A stretch of DNA of 64,000 nt from Clostridium psychrophilum (GCF_018861705.1 NZ_JAHLEC010000001.1:62001-126000), one strand, 5' to 3'. Counted from the stretch's first letter, positions 55,353-64,000 are shown. The notes: generated by a model from the letters alone, not told the origin. Program-made: numbers and translations.

Positions 55353-56712
55353 AATGTATTGGCTCTTGACTTTGCATAGAAAACCCATCAACCATTATAT
55401 CTAATCTTTCCTGCGTATCCTCTACTATCTCTACAGGTTTTAATCTCTTTACCATCCCAAAAGGTTCCTTTAATGAAAGTTTATCTCCACGTCCTGATAT
55501 AACCCACAATGTTTTATACCCTTTTGGCATAACATCCAGTTTTTCTTCACCTTTTCCATCTGTAAAATATATTAGTATATTAGTATTTGTATTGTTCACA
55601 TACTTAAACACTGGTGAAAATTTTGTACCACCACGACTATTACATCGCTTGCGTACACTATTAACTGATTTAACCGTGTATACTTCCCTTATTTGCGTAT
55701 CACATTCAATTAGAGTTATTTCATGTTTATAAGTTTTTACAATATTAAAAACTTCTTTTATTGCTCCATTAAATTCCTCATCACTTATGCTACCACTTAT
55801 ATCTATAGCCAATGTTATTCTGGCTGTATGGCCCCTAAGTTCTCCTCTTAAATCTAATCTATTAGGTTGCCTTCTACTTCTTCGGGTCGCAGTCTTTTTT
55901 TTATCACTTTCTAAAGTTCCCATTATTTTTTTCAGATACAAATTCCAAGGAATTTCACCTTTATTTTTTGCGAGCCCCCTAAGAATACCCTCTAAATATA
56001 AAGGTACTTTTCCTTTTTCTGAAAGTGATGCAAATTTTTCAGTAAAGTTGTTAAGAGTTTCATCATCTACATCCATAGATTCATCCCATAAATCGTGAGT
56101 TTTAGATGGATCATACTCTTTTTTTATAAGCTTATCCTTAGAATCATCCACCAAACTTTCATCCTCTTCTAACAAGTTTAACGCTTTTTGTATTTCAACC
56201 GCATAATACTCCATAGTCATATAAGATAACATCTTTAAACTATACTTGAAATTTACGCTATCTAGTGTTGTAGCATAAGGTGGTAGATAATTCAAATTCT
56301 GATTTACTACTATATCCATTGCCATATTAATAGCTAAGGTACTATATTTAGTTTTAAGACTTCTTGCACGACTTAGGTGGGATGATAATATATGATAAAT
56401 CTCATGTTTAATAGTACTTTTCATCTGCTCTGCGCTAAGATTTAAAAATATATATGGATTAAAATAAATAACGTACTTAGATAATTTAAAGTTTACTGCC
56501 GTTGGCGAACTTATATCATATTTTATTTCTCTGGACATTTGAAGAAGAAAATATCCATAAAAATTTTCATTATCTTCTATAAGCATAAAATTAACCATCG
56601 TAATAAGCCTTAAAAAATCATCTGTAAAATTAATCGGCATGTTTTTCACACTAATTACATTAGAAATTTCATCATATAGTTCACTTTTAAGGCATTCAAA
56701 TTTTTTTCCCAT
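55351..56712 (-). CDS. VWA-like / putative metallopeptidase (DUF2201) protein
   Basis: Protein of 453 residues. The N-terminal half carries HEIYH (residues 103-107), a zincin-type HExxH motif, with a helical, DUF2201-like context. The C-terminal half is a VWA-like domain with the MIDAS signature AIDISGSISDEEF near residue 300 and ILIYFTDGKGE. It is the classical partner of MoxR-type AAA ATPases in metal- and complex-assembly modules. It follows the AAA gene by 8 nt and has AGGTG before the ATG. Peptidase activity is unproven. Confidence 0.8.
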   Translation of the reverse strand: MGKKFECLKSELYDEISNVISVKNMPINFTDDFLRLITMVNFMLIEDNENFYGYFLLQMSREIKYDISSPTAVNFKLSKYVIYFNPYIFLNLSAEQMKSTIKHEIYHILSSHLSRARSLKTKYSTLAINMAMDIVVNQNLNYLPPYATTLDSVNFKYSLKMLSYMTMEYYAVEIQKALNLLEEDESLVDDSKDKLIKKEYDPSKTHDLWDESMDVDDETLNNFTEKFASLSEKGKVPLYLEGILRGLAKNKGEIPWNLYLKKIMGTLESDKKKTATRRSRRQPNRLDLRGELRGHTARITLAIDISGSISDEEFNGAIKEVFNIVKTYKHEITLIECDTQIREVYTVKSVNSVRKRCNSRGGTKFSPVFKYVNNTNTNILIYFTDGKGEEKLDVMPKGYKTLWVISGRGDKLSLKEPFGMVKRLKPVEIVEDTQERLDIMVDGFSMQSQEPIH

Positions 56713-56720
56713 AATTACAC

Positions 56721-57839
56721 CTAGCCTTTTATCTCATTGTAGGCCTTAAAATACATTGCAACAAAAGATTCATTTTCCAAACATAATTTATAAACATTAT
56801 TATTGTTTTCTTTGATATCCCGCATAATTCCTATACCTAAATCAACCGGATAAAACTCTAAGCATTCTATAAATCTTTGTATATCACTATTATTAATTTC
56901 TTTTTTATCTAACACGTTCAAAATATTTTTTGATATTAAATATAACCTAGTATGACTTTCTTTTTTTATTTCTGTTATTATTTTAGGGGATAATTGATCA
57001 CCTTCGTACACATCATCATATGTTATTAAAGGTTTATTATCTTCCTGTATAAACGCCATAAATTCCTGGGCTATTTGAGTCCCTAAATTACCTTTTAATA
57101 TATTTAAAAATATTCTTTTAGAAATTTTCTCTTTGTTTTCCTTGTACACCTTATAACTTTTAGAAACCCTTTCGTAACTTCTAGGTGTTGCTCTTATTTG
57201 ATCATCTTTAGGATTGCTAAGTAAATACTCTGGAAAAGTAGATATAAATTCTATAACCTTTTGCTCTAAGTTGTTTTCAGTAGCCCATGAAATCCAAGCT
57301 ATTGAATCACATTCCATATGTAGTAAAACAAACCTATTTTCTTGTGCTGCATCCATATCAACTACTTGGTAATCAAAATCATCCCCATATTTACTAGAAG
57401 GATTCATAGCCGCTAAAATTTTAACTTCTTTATTTAGCTTATACCCATTTATTTCTCTATTTAATATAAGATTCATAAGTTCTTGTTGCACAGTATGCTC
57501 ACAACGGTTTATTTCATCAATAAATAAAAATACCTCTTTACCATCATTTATCAATCTATTAATTTCCTGTAATTTAGTGTGTACTGCATAAACAGTATTT
57601 TTAACGTGCTCCTCTTTGCCGCTTGAATCTATGTAACTATAATCCTCTATTGTTGGAAGTCCCCCAATTTCTCCTTCTTTTAAGAGATTTCCATCTATAA
57701 TAACTAGGCTCCAACCTTTTTGTTTTGCCAAAGTTTTAGCAAGTGCTGTTTTTCCTATTCCACTTTCACCTACAATTAAAGGCACTTCATCCGTTTCTAT
57801 AACAAGCTCTACACTTTGAACGGTATCTTTAAAATTCAT
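56721..57839 (-). CDS. MoxR-like AAA ATPase
   Basis: ATPase of 372 residues with Walker A GESGIGKT (24-31), Walker B VFLFIDEINR, a sensor-1 type AAMNPSSKYGDDFD, and an arginine-finger-like ENRF. It belongs to the AAA_5/MoxR group of AAA+ chaperones that remodel VWA-protein complexes. It overlaps neither neighbour but lies 13 nt after the repeat protein and 8 nt before the VWA gene, so the three form an operon. The target is not apparent. Confidence 0.85.
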   Translation of the reverse strand: MNFKDTVQSVELVIETDEVPLIVGESGIGKTALAKTLAKQKGWSLVIIDGNLLKEGEIGGLPTIEDYSYIDSSGKEEHVKNTVYAVHTKLQEINRLINDGKEVFLFIDEINRCEHTVQQELMNLILNREINGYKLNKEVKILAAMNPSSKYGDDFDYQVVDMDAAQENRFVLLHMECDSIAWISWATENNLEQKVIEFISTFPEYLLSNPKDDQIRATPRSYERVSKSYKVYKENKEKISKRIFLNILKGNLGTQIAQEFMAFIQEDNKPLITYDDVYEGDQLSPKIITEIKKESHTRLYLISKNILNVLDKKEINNSDIQRFIECLEFYPVDLGIGIMRDIKENNNNVYKLCLENESFVAMYFKAYNEIKG

Positions 57840-57852
57840 AACTTATCCCCTT

Positions 57853-58656
57853 TTACATCATATTAAGTTTTTCATCAACTGCTGTTTTTTTACAAACTTT
57901 GCTACCATATTTATAAATAAATATTATTTTATCCATAGATATGGTTCCATTTTTCTGGTTTATACTATCACAATTTATAAAATCTCTAACATATTTTTCA
58001 GATATTGTTTCTTTAGACAATACGTCCTTAAAAGCCATCTCAACCAAAGCCATTGGTAATTTAGTAGTAAAATATTTTATTACCAGGGGATTATGTTTTA
58101 AAAATAAAATCTTTTTCTCTTGATCAATATTTGAAACAAACCTTATTGCAGCTTCGTTTTTGCAAATTGCTAATACATCTGCATTTATTGTTGCATTTTT
58201 AATATATCTTAAAGCCTCATAATTTATTTTTATAGCTAGTATCTGAATTTCTTCAATTGGGCTATCAATATATTTTATAGAATCATAATCTTTTTCTATA
58301 GCTAATCTTTGAAGTAAAATACTTGGGCTTTTAGAATATTTTATTGCATATCCCTTTTGCTTTATCCCTATTTTTATTAATTCTTCATCTGGTTCTTTAA
58401 TATATTCTAAAGTATTCCAAATCTTTGACACTACATATTTTTTCATATCATAAGTTGGGTTTTCTATAAATTCAATTGATCTTGCATTATTTTTTATCGC
58501 CAAATTCTTCATTTCATTTGTAGGATTTTTAATATAACGTAACATCATCCCGTCTGTTTTTATAGCTATAAGTTTCATTTCATCGTTAGGATTATCAATG
58601 TTTTTTATAACAATTGGACTGTTTTTTATCATCTGAATAGCTTTTTCTTTTTCCAT
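57853..58656 (-). CDS. 22-residue-repeat protein of the MoxR/VWA operon
   Basis: Protein of 267 residues. From about residue 20 to 195 it consists of eight tandem 22-residue repeats with the pattern [KR]YI-NP--EM--LAIK----AI, for example RYIKNPTNEMKNLAIKNN. This looks like an alpha-helical solenoid related to the DUF4116-type repeats. The C-terminal 70 residues differ. There is no signal peptide. The ATG at 58656 has AGAGGTG upstream; the 10-codon extension is rejected. It leads the operon, and it may be the substrate-recognition part of the ATPase system (inference). Confidence 0.75.
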   Translation of the reverse strand: MEKEKAIQMIKNSPIVIKNIDNPNDEMKLIAIKTDGMMLRYIKNPTNEMKNLAIKNNARSIEFIENPTYDMKKYVVSKIWNTLEYIKEPDEELIKIGIKQKGYAIKYSKSPSILLQRLAIEKDYDSIKYIDSPIEEIQILAIKINYEALRYIKNATINADVLAICKNEAAIRFVSNIDQEKKILFLKHNPLVIKYFTTKLPMALVEMAFKDVLSKETISEKYVRDFINCDSINQKNGTISMDKIIFIYKYGSKVCKKTAVDEKLNMM

Positions 58657-58761
58657 AAAATGCACCTCTATATTAGGCATAATCACTTTTTATATTTTAA
58701 ACATGCCTTATTAATTTATGTTAATTATAACATAAATAAAAACATAATTAATTGCAAATAA

Positions 58762-58789
58762 AAAAAAGAGGTATTTCTACCTCTTTCAA
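58762..58789 (-). terminator. Intrinsic terminator of the 6S RNA candidate
   Basis: Minus strand GAAAGAGGTA-GAAA-TACCTCTTTTTTTTATTT, a 9-10 bp stem and a T tract. Confidence 0.88.
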
Positions 58790-58805
58790 ATAATCAAAAT
58801 TCTAG

Positions 58806-59002
58806 AATTCATAGTCCAAAATACCGTTGCCCTAATTTTTACACCTATCTTTATGATAGGTGGGTGTCCTCAGAGATGTTCAACAGTCCTTGCCAGTTCT
58901 AAACTGGTCTTATAAGCCAAATTCACACCTTGATCTTGAACTCCCGTATAAATATTGTAGGTTGAAAATAAGAGCTTCACAAATACCCCAGAAATACTAA
59001 TT
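58806..59002 (-). ncRNA. ssrS: 6S RNA candidate
   Basis: A stand-alone transcript unit of about 197 nt with no reading frame. Its ends AATTAGTATTTC and GGACTATGAATT pair, and the next segments (GGTATT/GGTATT) extend the stem with G-U pairs. Inside are hairpins CCAGTT-TAG-AACTGG and CACCTATC-ATAAA-GATAGGTG and the sequences TTTTCAACCTACA and TACGGGAGTTCAAG. Size, long closing stem, own promoter and own terminator fit Firmicute 6S RNA, which sequesters sigma-A RNA polymerase. Sequence identity to the family is from memory and unproven. Confidence 0.6.
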
Positions 59003-59042
59003 AAAGAACTTTGAATACGTTTAATTTGTTTTTGTTAACTTT

Positions 59043-59070
59043 ATTATATCAGACTTAAATTAAAATTCAA
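59043..59070 (-). promoter_or_regulatory. Promoter of the 6S RNA candidate
   Basis: Minus strand TTGAAT (59065-59070), 16-nt spacer, TATAAT (59043-59048). It would start transcription about 7 nt further on, near 59036. Confidence 0.75.
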
Positions 59071-59223
59071 TAGTATTTTGTGAATTTATTAAAATAAATA
59101 TACTTAATAATTTTGTCTTTTTAAGCATATTTTAAACTTTTATGCATATGTAATAATATTTAAGATTATACCATAAATACAAATCATTAATTTGGAGATA
59201 ATAATATTAAAGAAGGTGTTACG

Positions 59224-59928
59224 ATGAATGAGGGTCTAATAGTCCTCATAAGAGGAATAATCGGATTTTTTACGTTATTAATATTTACTCGTGTTCTTGG
59301 TAAGCAACAAGTTAGTCAATTAACTTTTTTTGATTACGTAGTTGGAATTACTATTGGATCTACTGCCTCTACTCTAACTACCGATTTAACTAGTAGAGCA
59401 TGGCCCCATTGGGTAGGTCTACTTACCTGGACCATCTTGTGCCTTATTCTTCAATTTATAACTATTAAATCAAAAACTGCTGAAAAATTTTTAGATGGAG
59501 AACCTACTATAATCATCACAAATGGAAAAATACTTGAACAGTCTATGAAAAAATATCGTTATACCATTAGTGATCTTTTGGCTCAATTAAGAGATAAGGG
59601 TATTTTCGACTTAGATCAAATAGCTTATGCGGTGCTTGAGAAAGATGGTCAATTATCTGTATTAAAAAAAGCAGAATATGATCCAGTTACACCAAAGGAC
59701 CTTAATATTAAAACCACGGTTGCTTGCATTGATTATGAAATAATCTATGATGGATCTATTATTGAAAAGAACCTAGTAATTATAAACAAAAATGAAAAAT
59801 GGATAATTAACAAATTAAAAAAACAAGGCATTAATGATCTTTCGGAAGTTTTTTTAGCTATATATAATGAAACAAGTGGCTTACATATAGATCTTTACAA
59901 AGATCATATAAAGCAAAATAATAAATAA
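59224..59928 (+). CDS. DUF421 (YetF-type) membrane protein
   Basis: Protein of 234 residues. Three hydrophobic helices occupy the first 80 residues (IRGIIGFFTLLIFTRVLGKQQVSQLTFFDYVVGITIGSTAS is the family signature). A soluble C-terminal domain follows with LDGEPTIIITNGKIL and LRDKGIFDLDQIAYAVLEKDGQLSVLKK. These YetF/YdfR-type proteins are common in spore formers, including in spore membranes. AAGAAGGTG precedes the ATG. The DUF4363 gene follows by 22 nt, a pairing frequent in clostridia. Confidence 0.85.
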   Translation: MNEGLIVLIRGIIGFFTLLIFTRVLGKQQVSQLTFFDYVVGITIGSTASTLTTDLTSRAWPHWVGLLTWTILCLILQFITIKSKTAEKFLDGEPTIIITNGKILEQSMKKYRYTISDLLAQLRDKGIFDLDQIAYAVLEKDGQLSVLKKAEYDPVTPKDLNIKTTVACIDYEIIYDGSIIEKNLVIINKNEKWIINKLKKQGINDLSEVFLAIYNETSGLHIDLYKDHIKQNNK

Positions 59929-59950
59929 TATAAAGGAGTTGCATGCTCTA

Positions 59951-60316
59951 ATGAAAAAATTTCTATCATATATTATACCGATAATTACACTAACAGCCTT
60001 TATATTAATAATGCTTGGTGGCAATTATTTTAAAAAGCCTCATAATTCTACAGAGGATGTAATTGCTTTCATTAATATTTCTATGAAAGATGCAAAAGTT
60101 GAAAACTGGGATAAACTACGTAAAGATGTAACTAATATTGATTATGCCTGGAAAAAAATTATACCACGTATTCAATTTAGCGTAGAGACAGATGAAATAT
60201 TGGATATAAATTTAAACATTGCGAGACTAAAAGGTTCTATAGATAGTAATGATAAAAGTAGTACGTTAATTGAATTAAATGAGATCATTGAAAATTGGGA
60301 TGGACTAACAAAATAA
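59951..60316 (+). CDS. DUF4363 small membrane-anchored protein
   Basis: Protein of 121 residues. An N-terminal hydrophobic anchor (about 5-23) is followed by a helical exported region with the family pattern W-KL-KDVT-IDYAWKKIIPRIQFS and IL-LN--IARLKG. ATG 59951 is chosen, with AAGGAG 11 nt upstream. The function is unknown; it is co-transcribed with the DUF421 gene. A hairpin terminator lies about 110 bp downstream. Confidence 0.78.
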   Translation: MKKFLSYIIPIITLTAFILIMLGGNYFKKPHNSTEDVIAFINISMKDAKVENWDKLRKDVTNIDYAWKKIIPRIQFSVETDEILDINLNIARLKGSIDSNDKSSTLIELNEIIENWDGLTK

Positions 60317-60394
60317 TGATTTTATAGCTCCACCAGAGATGATTTTACAACTCCTCCGGAGATGATTTTGCAGCGACCAAGGAGATGACTTAAT
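60316..60394 (+). repeat. 23-bp tandem repeat, three units plus a fragment
   Basis: Units at 60316-60338, 60339-60361 and 60362-60384, each beginning ATGATTTT and ending GAG, with a fourth fragment (ATGACTTAA). The period is exactly 23. The unit CAGCTCC-GGAGATGATTTT is related to the tail of the mosaic repeats at 3681-3707 and 38821-38850. Confidence 0.8.
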
Positions 60395-60423
60395 TGTAAC
60401 CTTATATTTTACCTATTATACAA

Positions 60424-60465
60424 AAGTCTACATTCCTTTAGTTAATTAGAAAGAAATGTAGACTT
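60424..60465 (+). terminator. Intrinsic terminator after the DUF421 operon
   Basis: AAGTCTACATT and AATGTAGACTT, with the inner part also pairing, followed by ATTATAT. Confidence 0.7.
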
Positions 60466-60572
60466 ATTATATCAACTACAATATTTTGTATTGGCTTATT
60501 TCATTGAACATATTATAAATAAGATAATTATACTTCATAATTAATTGTTTTTTTCTTAAAGAACACTAATAG

Positions 60573-60754
60573 AAGTATATATTGCGTAAAATGTGTTTGA
60601 ACAAGCCTTAGTAATTCTCAATTTAATATATTTCAGATGCGTTAATAAAAACATATGTTTGAGCGATAGCGAGTTTATGTTTTTTAGCAACTACAAATAT
60701 AATAAATTTTAGAATTACTTGGCGATGTGAACGCATTTCTAACAATATATACTT
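60573..60754. mobile_element. MITE-like inverted-repeat element, copy B
   Basis: About 182 bp with ~45-bp imperfect arms: AAGTATATATTGCGTAAAAT and, on the reverse complement, AAGTATATATTGTTAGAAAT, both leading to AGTAATTCT. The core TGAGCGATAGCGAGTTTATG is the reverse complement of the core of copy A. No reading frame. Confidence 0.65.
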
Positions 60755-60794
60755 TTAATTCTAGTGTACTCTAGGGAAAAATAACTATCTAAAC

Positions 60795-62987
60795 TTAGAA
60801 CGAACTTTTTTTAACTACATACAGTTCGTGTAATGCTCTAGTTGCCATCACATACCTAAGTTTATCTTCTTGCTTGTACTGAGTCTCCAAACCATCTGTT
60901 TTGTGTTCACTAGTATCATTAGGCTCATCTATCACCATGATAACAGCATCAAACTCAAGTCCCTTTGCAAAATATGATGGAAGCACCACTACACCGCTAT
61001 GGTATATTGCATCTTCTTTATCTATAATTCTAACAGTTGAGACTTCTTTAATTAACTCAAATGTCTTTTCTGTTTCATTTATATCTTTACATATTATTGC
61101 AATATTTTCGAAAGTTTTGTTTTTAAAGTCTTCAACCTTTTCAAGTATAAGCTTTTTAAGTTCATCTTTGTTATTTGCTAATTCTTCTGTAACCATTTCA
61201 CCATTTCTAACTATAGGAACAATAGGATCACCGTTCAAGTATTTATTAGCATATTCCATAATTTCTTTTGTAGATCTATAGCTTGTATTTAGCCTAAACT
61301 CCTTAACGTTTAAATGTGGAAGTATACTTTTTAAGTCATGCATAGGTAACTTTCCAACATACGGTATAAGTCTTTGATTACTGTCTCCAACTATAGTTAA
61401 AGAAGTACAACCCGTTAATTCTTTTACTATCAAAAATTGAAGTTGATTATAATCCTGGGCCTCATCTATTACTACATGTTTTATTTCCTTGGCCATCTTT
61501 ATACCCTCTAGTTTAATTTTAAAATATAAGATACCGCCTAAGTCATTTTCATTTAGTTTTTTATAGCCATTAATTTTGTTGTATAAATCAACACAGTTTC
61601 CATTCTCAATCCATGTAAGCTTTTTCTTTAAATCTAATACTTCTTTAATAATTTCTCTAATCTTAAGTCTTCTGTTAAAATCTAAATTATTTGCCTTAAG
61701 TTCCTGTTCATCTTTAGGTAACGTAGCAACAGTTTTTTCATATTCTTTTTGTACAACTCTAACTTTTTCGTCTCTAGCATTGTTTATTTTAGAATACATA
61801 ATTCTTTTAATTTTCTTACTTCTTCTAAATAAAGGCATTGTCTTATAATCAACATAAAACATTTCCCCTATTTCTTTTTTAGATAAAACTAAATCACCCA
61901 TAAAAAATAAATCTTCTATTGTAAAATAATTTTTATCTAAATTTTCTACTTCATCATCAAGAAATGTTTTATACTGTATTGAATTTTTATACATTATATC
62001 TTGTGTGATTTCTTTTTCACCACTAAGTACTTTTTCCATGTATTCTTTTAAGCTCATTACTTCGTCAAGTTCTAAAAAATCAAATGCAAAATCTCTAAAT
62101 GTTGTTTGTTTAACACCTGATTCACCAAGACTTGGTAAGACTGTTGATATATATTCTATAAATACATTGTTAGGTCCTAATATTAAAACTTTATCTTGAA
62201 GTATTTTTCTATAATTATAAAGTAAATACGCTACCCTATGAAGCGCTATAGTAGTTTTACCACTACCTGCAACACCATCTACCACAATAGTTTGGTTCCT
62301 TGGTTGTCTTATTAAATCATCCTGTTCTTTTTGTATTGTCATTATTATATCTTTAAGTTTTTCTCCTGAATTACTACTAAGAACCATTTGAAGTATCTCA
62401 TCTTTTATATCTAGTGCTGAGTCAAACATACCTTTAAGCTTCTGTTTTTTTACAATATATTGCCTTTTAGCTAAAATATTTACTTGTATTTTCTCTTTTG
62501 GGGCATCATAGAAAGCTTTTCCTAAGGATCCTGTATAAAATAAAGAAGCAACAGGGGCCCTCCAATCTACTATTAGAGGATCATATGTGTCATCTTGGGT
62601 AACTCCAAATCTACCTACATACATTTTATTAATACCATAGTCCTCTTCTGAGAAATCAATTCTTCCAAAATAAGGTGAACTCTTAAGTGCAGTTAACTCT
62701 TTAAGTCTTCTATCTATAGTTTTAAAAGCTTCTTCTTTTACATATAACTCATGATCAAAATATTCCATTACCATATCTTCATCATCTCTATATTCTTCAA
62801 TTGCTTTCTTTCTATATTCTAAAATATATTTTGTCATTTCTTTTCTCTTTTTAATATATTTTATAATTTCATCGCTTATAATTTCGCAAACACTCTTTAA
62901 CTTTTCTTCTTCTATATTAAACTCTAGTTGTTTCTTTAATTCTACTGCAACCAAACTATCATCCGTCTCATACTCATTATCCTTCAA
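60795..62987 (-). CDS. HelD-type superfamily 1 helicase
   Basis: UvrD-like protein of 730 residues. An N-terminal coiled-coil (about 1-110) precedes the SF1 motor with Walker A GVAGSGKTT near residue 240 and VDEAQDYNQLQ as motif II. GDSNQRL is motif III, and the C-terminal QYKQEDKLRYVMATRALHEL corresponds to motif VI. HelD-family proteins bind RNA polymerase and recycle it from stalled complexes in Gram-positive bacteria. It starts with TTG at 62987, no in-frame ATG being near, with GGGGCG 14 nt upstream. It follows the epimerase by 45 nt. Confidence 0.85.
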   Translation of the reverse strand: MKDNEYETDDSLVAVELKKQLEFNIEEEKLKSVCEIISDEIIKYIKKRKEMTKYILEYRKKAIEEYRDDEDMVMEYFDHELYVKEEAFKTIDRRLKELTALKSSPYFGRIDFSEEDYGINKMYVGRFGVTQDDTYDPLIVDWRAPVASLFYTGSLGKAFYDAPKEKIQVNILAKRQYIVKKQKLKGMFDSALDIKDEILQMVLSSNSGEKLKDIIMTIQKEQDDLIRQPRNQTIVVDGVAGSGKTTIALHRVAYLLYNYRKILQDKVLILGPNNVFIEYISTVLPSLGESGVKQTTFRDFAFDFLELDEVMSLKEYMEKVLSGEKEITQDIMYKNSIQYKTFLDDEVENLDKNYFTIEDLFFMGDLVLSKKEIGEMFYVDYKTMPLFRRSKKIKRIMYSKINNARDEKVRVVQKEYEKTVATLPKDEQELKANNLDFNRRLKIREIIKEVLDLKKKLTWIENGNCVDLYNKINGYKKLNENDLGGILYFKIKLEGIKMAKEIKHVVIDEAQDYNQLQFLIVKELTGCTSLTIVGDSNQRLIPYVGKLPMHDLKSILPHLNVKEFRLNTSYRSTKEIMEYANKYLNGDPIVPIVRNGEMVTEELANNKDELKKLILEKVEDFKNKTFENIAIICKDINETEKTFELIKEVSTVRIIDKEDAIYHSGVVVLPSYFAKGLEFDAVIMVIDEPNDTSEHKTDGLETQYKQEDKLRYVMATRALHELYVVKKSSF

Positions 62988-63032
62988 AACTATCGCCCCA
63001 TTTCTATAATTATCATTTAAATAAAAACTTAT

Positions 63033-64000
63033 TTATAAAATTTCACTCCATCCAATAATATCAGAAATACCAAGACCTGGAGAATCATTAAGGCTTATAC
63101 TATTTCCCGTAATACATGCGCCTCCAATAATTGAATCTTTTTCAAAAAACAACATTGTATCAAGGTCTGCTTTAACTAAATTAGATTTTGATGCTGCAAA
63201 ACTAGTTGCTGCAGTTATTCCTATTCTGCTTTCCATCATACATCCCATCATACATCGTATTCCCATGTTTTCAGCCATGTTATATATCTTTATAGCATTA
63301 TTGATACCTCCACATTTCATAAGCTTTATACTTATAAGGTCAGCCGCTCTTTTTTCAATTATTTTAAAAGCATCTGATGGTCCAAAAACTGCTTCATCTG
63401 CAAGAATTTTTGTATCAACATTGTCTGTAACATATTTTAGTCCATCTATATCCCAAGAATTAACTGGTTGCTCAACAAACTCAATATCAAGTCCCATATC
63501 TTCAAATTTTCTAATAATCCTTACAGCTTCCTTTGGTCTCCAACCTTGATTAGCATCTACTCTTATACTTATTCCTTTACGAACTGCTTTCCTTACTGCT
63601 TTTACTCTCTCTATGTCATGATCTACATCATTTCCAACTTTTATTTTCAAACAAGTACAACCATCCATTACGGCTTTAAATGATTTCTCCACCATTTGTT
63701 CTACTGTATCATTTGATATTGTAAGGTCTGTAGTTAATGAATCTCTGTATCCGCCTAAAAATTTATAAAGTGGAATTTTATATTTTTTACAAAATAAATC
63801 ATAGATAGCAATATCAATAGCCGCTTTCGCGCTATTATTCCCATGAATAGAATTATGGATTACTTTCATAATTTCTTCAAGATTATCAATGTCTAAGCCT
63901 ATAATTTCAGGTTTAATATAATTTATTGCCCCAACAATTGAACTTTCTGTTTCTCCGGTTATAAAAGGTGTTGGAGCTGCACTACCATAACCTATTTCTC
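63033..64000 (-). CDS. Dipeptide epimerase (L-Ala-D/L-Glu epimerase-like), 5' end cut by window
   Basis: The frame stays open from the stop near 63033 to the right window edge (about 321 codons seen), so the start lies outside. It is an enolase-superfamily enzyme of the muconate lactonizing/dipeptide epimerase group. GYGSAAPTPFITGE belongs to the capping domain. The barrel has KIKVG (catalytic Lys), RVDANQGW (metal Asp), EQPV, ADEAVFGPSDA and IKLMKCGG (second catalytic Lys). It probably epimerises L-Ala-D/L-Glu-type dipeptides from cell wall turnover. HelD follows it on the same strand. Confidence 0.85.
   Translation of the reverse strand, partial: EIGYGSAAPTPFITGETESSIVGAINYIKPEIIGLDIDNLEEIMKVIHNSIHGNNSAKAAIDIAIYDLFCKKYKIPLYKFLGGYRDSLTTDLTISNDTVEQMVEKSFKAVMDGCTCLKIKVGNDVDHDIERVKAVRKAVRKGISIRVDANQGWRPKEAVRIIRKFEDMGLDIEFVEQPVNSWDIDGLKYVTDNVDTKILADEAVFGPSDAFKIIEKRAADLISIKLMKCGGINNAIKIYNMAENMGIRCMMGCMMESRIGITAATSFAASKSNLVKADLDTMLFFEKDSIIGGACITGNSISLNDSPGLGISDIIGWSEIL

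Noticed and set aside
60316-60394. CRISPR-like array
   Set aside because: The 23-bp units are contiguous with no spacers and no cas genes are present, so it is a plain tandem repeat.

Overview
The window is AT-rich, with short intergenic regions and strong GGAGG-type ribosome binding sites. It carries a GerK-type spore germination locus, a desulfoferrodoxin, tyrosine and tryptophan T-boxes, a lysine riboswitch and a candidate Firmicute-type 6S RNA. Together these point to an anaerobic, spore-forming Clostridium (sensu lato). No rRNA, tRNA, phage, plasmid or CRISPR signal was seen. The window looks chromosomal, with conserved genes interspersed with accessory loci and several families of short non-coding repeats.

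Layout. 1-4953: DUF2225 protein end, a metallophosphoesterase, an orphan FliK-like/FlhB-like pair (ylqG-ylqH type) and tyrS under a T-box. 5342-11063: an AlbA_2/HATPase protein, the divergent gerKA-gerKC and gerKB germination genes, and an ECF transporter S component. 11295-15962: a tiny membrane protein, prfC, trpS under a Trp T-box, desulfoferrodoxin and a small repeat-containing protein. 16008-24629: one giant cyclic beta-1,2-glucan synthase gene of about 2870 codons. 24792-32791: M18 aminopeptidase, CDF metal exporter, lysC-lysA under a lysine riboswitch, and asnB. 32932-41035: a four-gene membrane polysaccharide-type cluster made of a processive GT2, a HEAT-repeat membrane protein and two paralogous membrane-anchored TIM-barrel proteins. 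A secreted propeller-like protein is divergent from it. 42402-46808: a licT-bglP-bglA beta-glucoside PTS operon with two RAT antiterminator sites. 47097-51342: a MarR regulator with a heterodimeric ABC exporter. 51938-55320: DUF362 ferredoxin, truA and a Cys-rich hypothetical protein, with large inverted-repeat elements between them. 55351-58656: a three-gene module of 22-residue repeat protein, MoxR-like AAA ATPase and VWA/metallopeptidase-like protein. 58762-64000: 6S RNA candidate, DUF421-DUF4363 pair, HelD-type helicase and a dipeptide epimerase cut by the window edge.

The best candidates for under-described biology are the GT2/HEAT/twin TIM-barrel cluster, in which one twin seems to have lost a putative catalytic Glu, and the repeat-protein/MoxR/VWA triad. 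Next come several unrelated families of non-coding inverted repeats (two MITE-like copies sharing AAGTATATATT termini, two larger elements flanking a terminator near truA, and a mosaic family with a conserved CAGCTCCGCAGGAGATGATT tail), and an array of four mini-hairpins inside the tyrS T-box leader. All functional statements are from reading the sequence; no database search was run.
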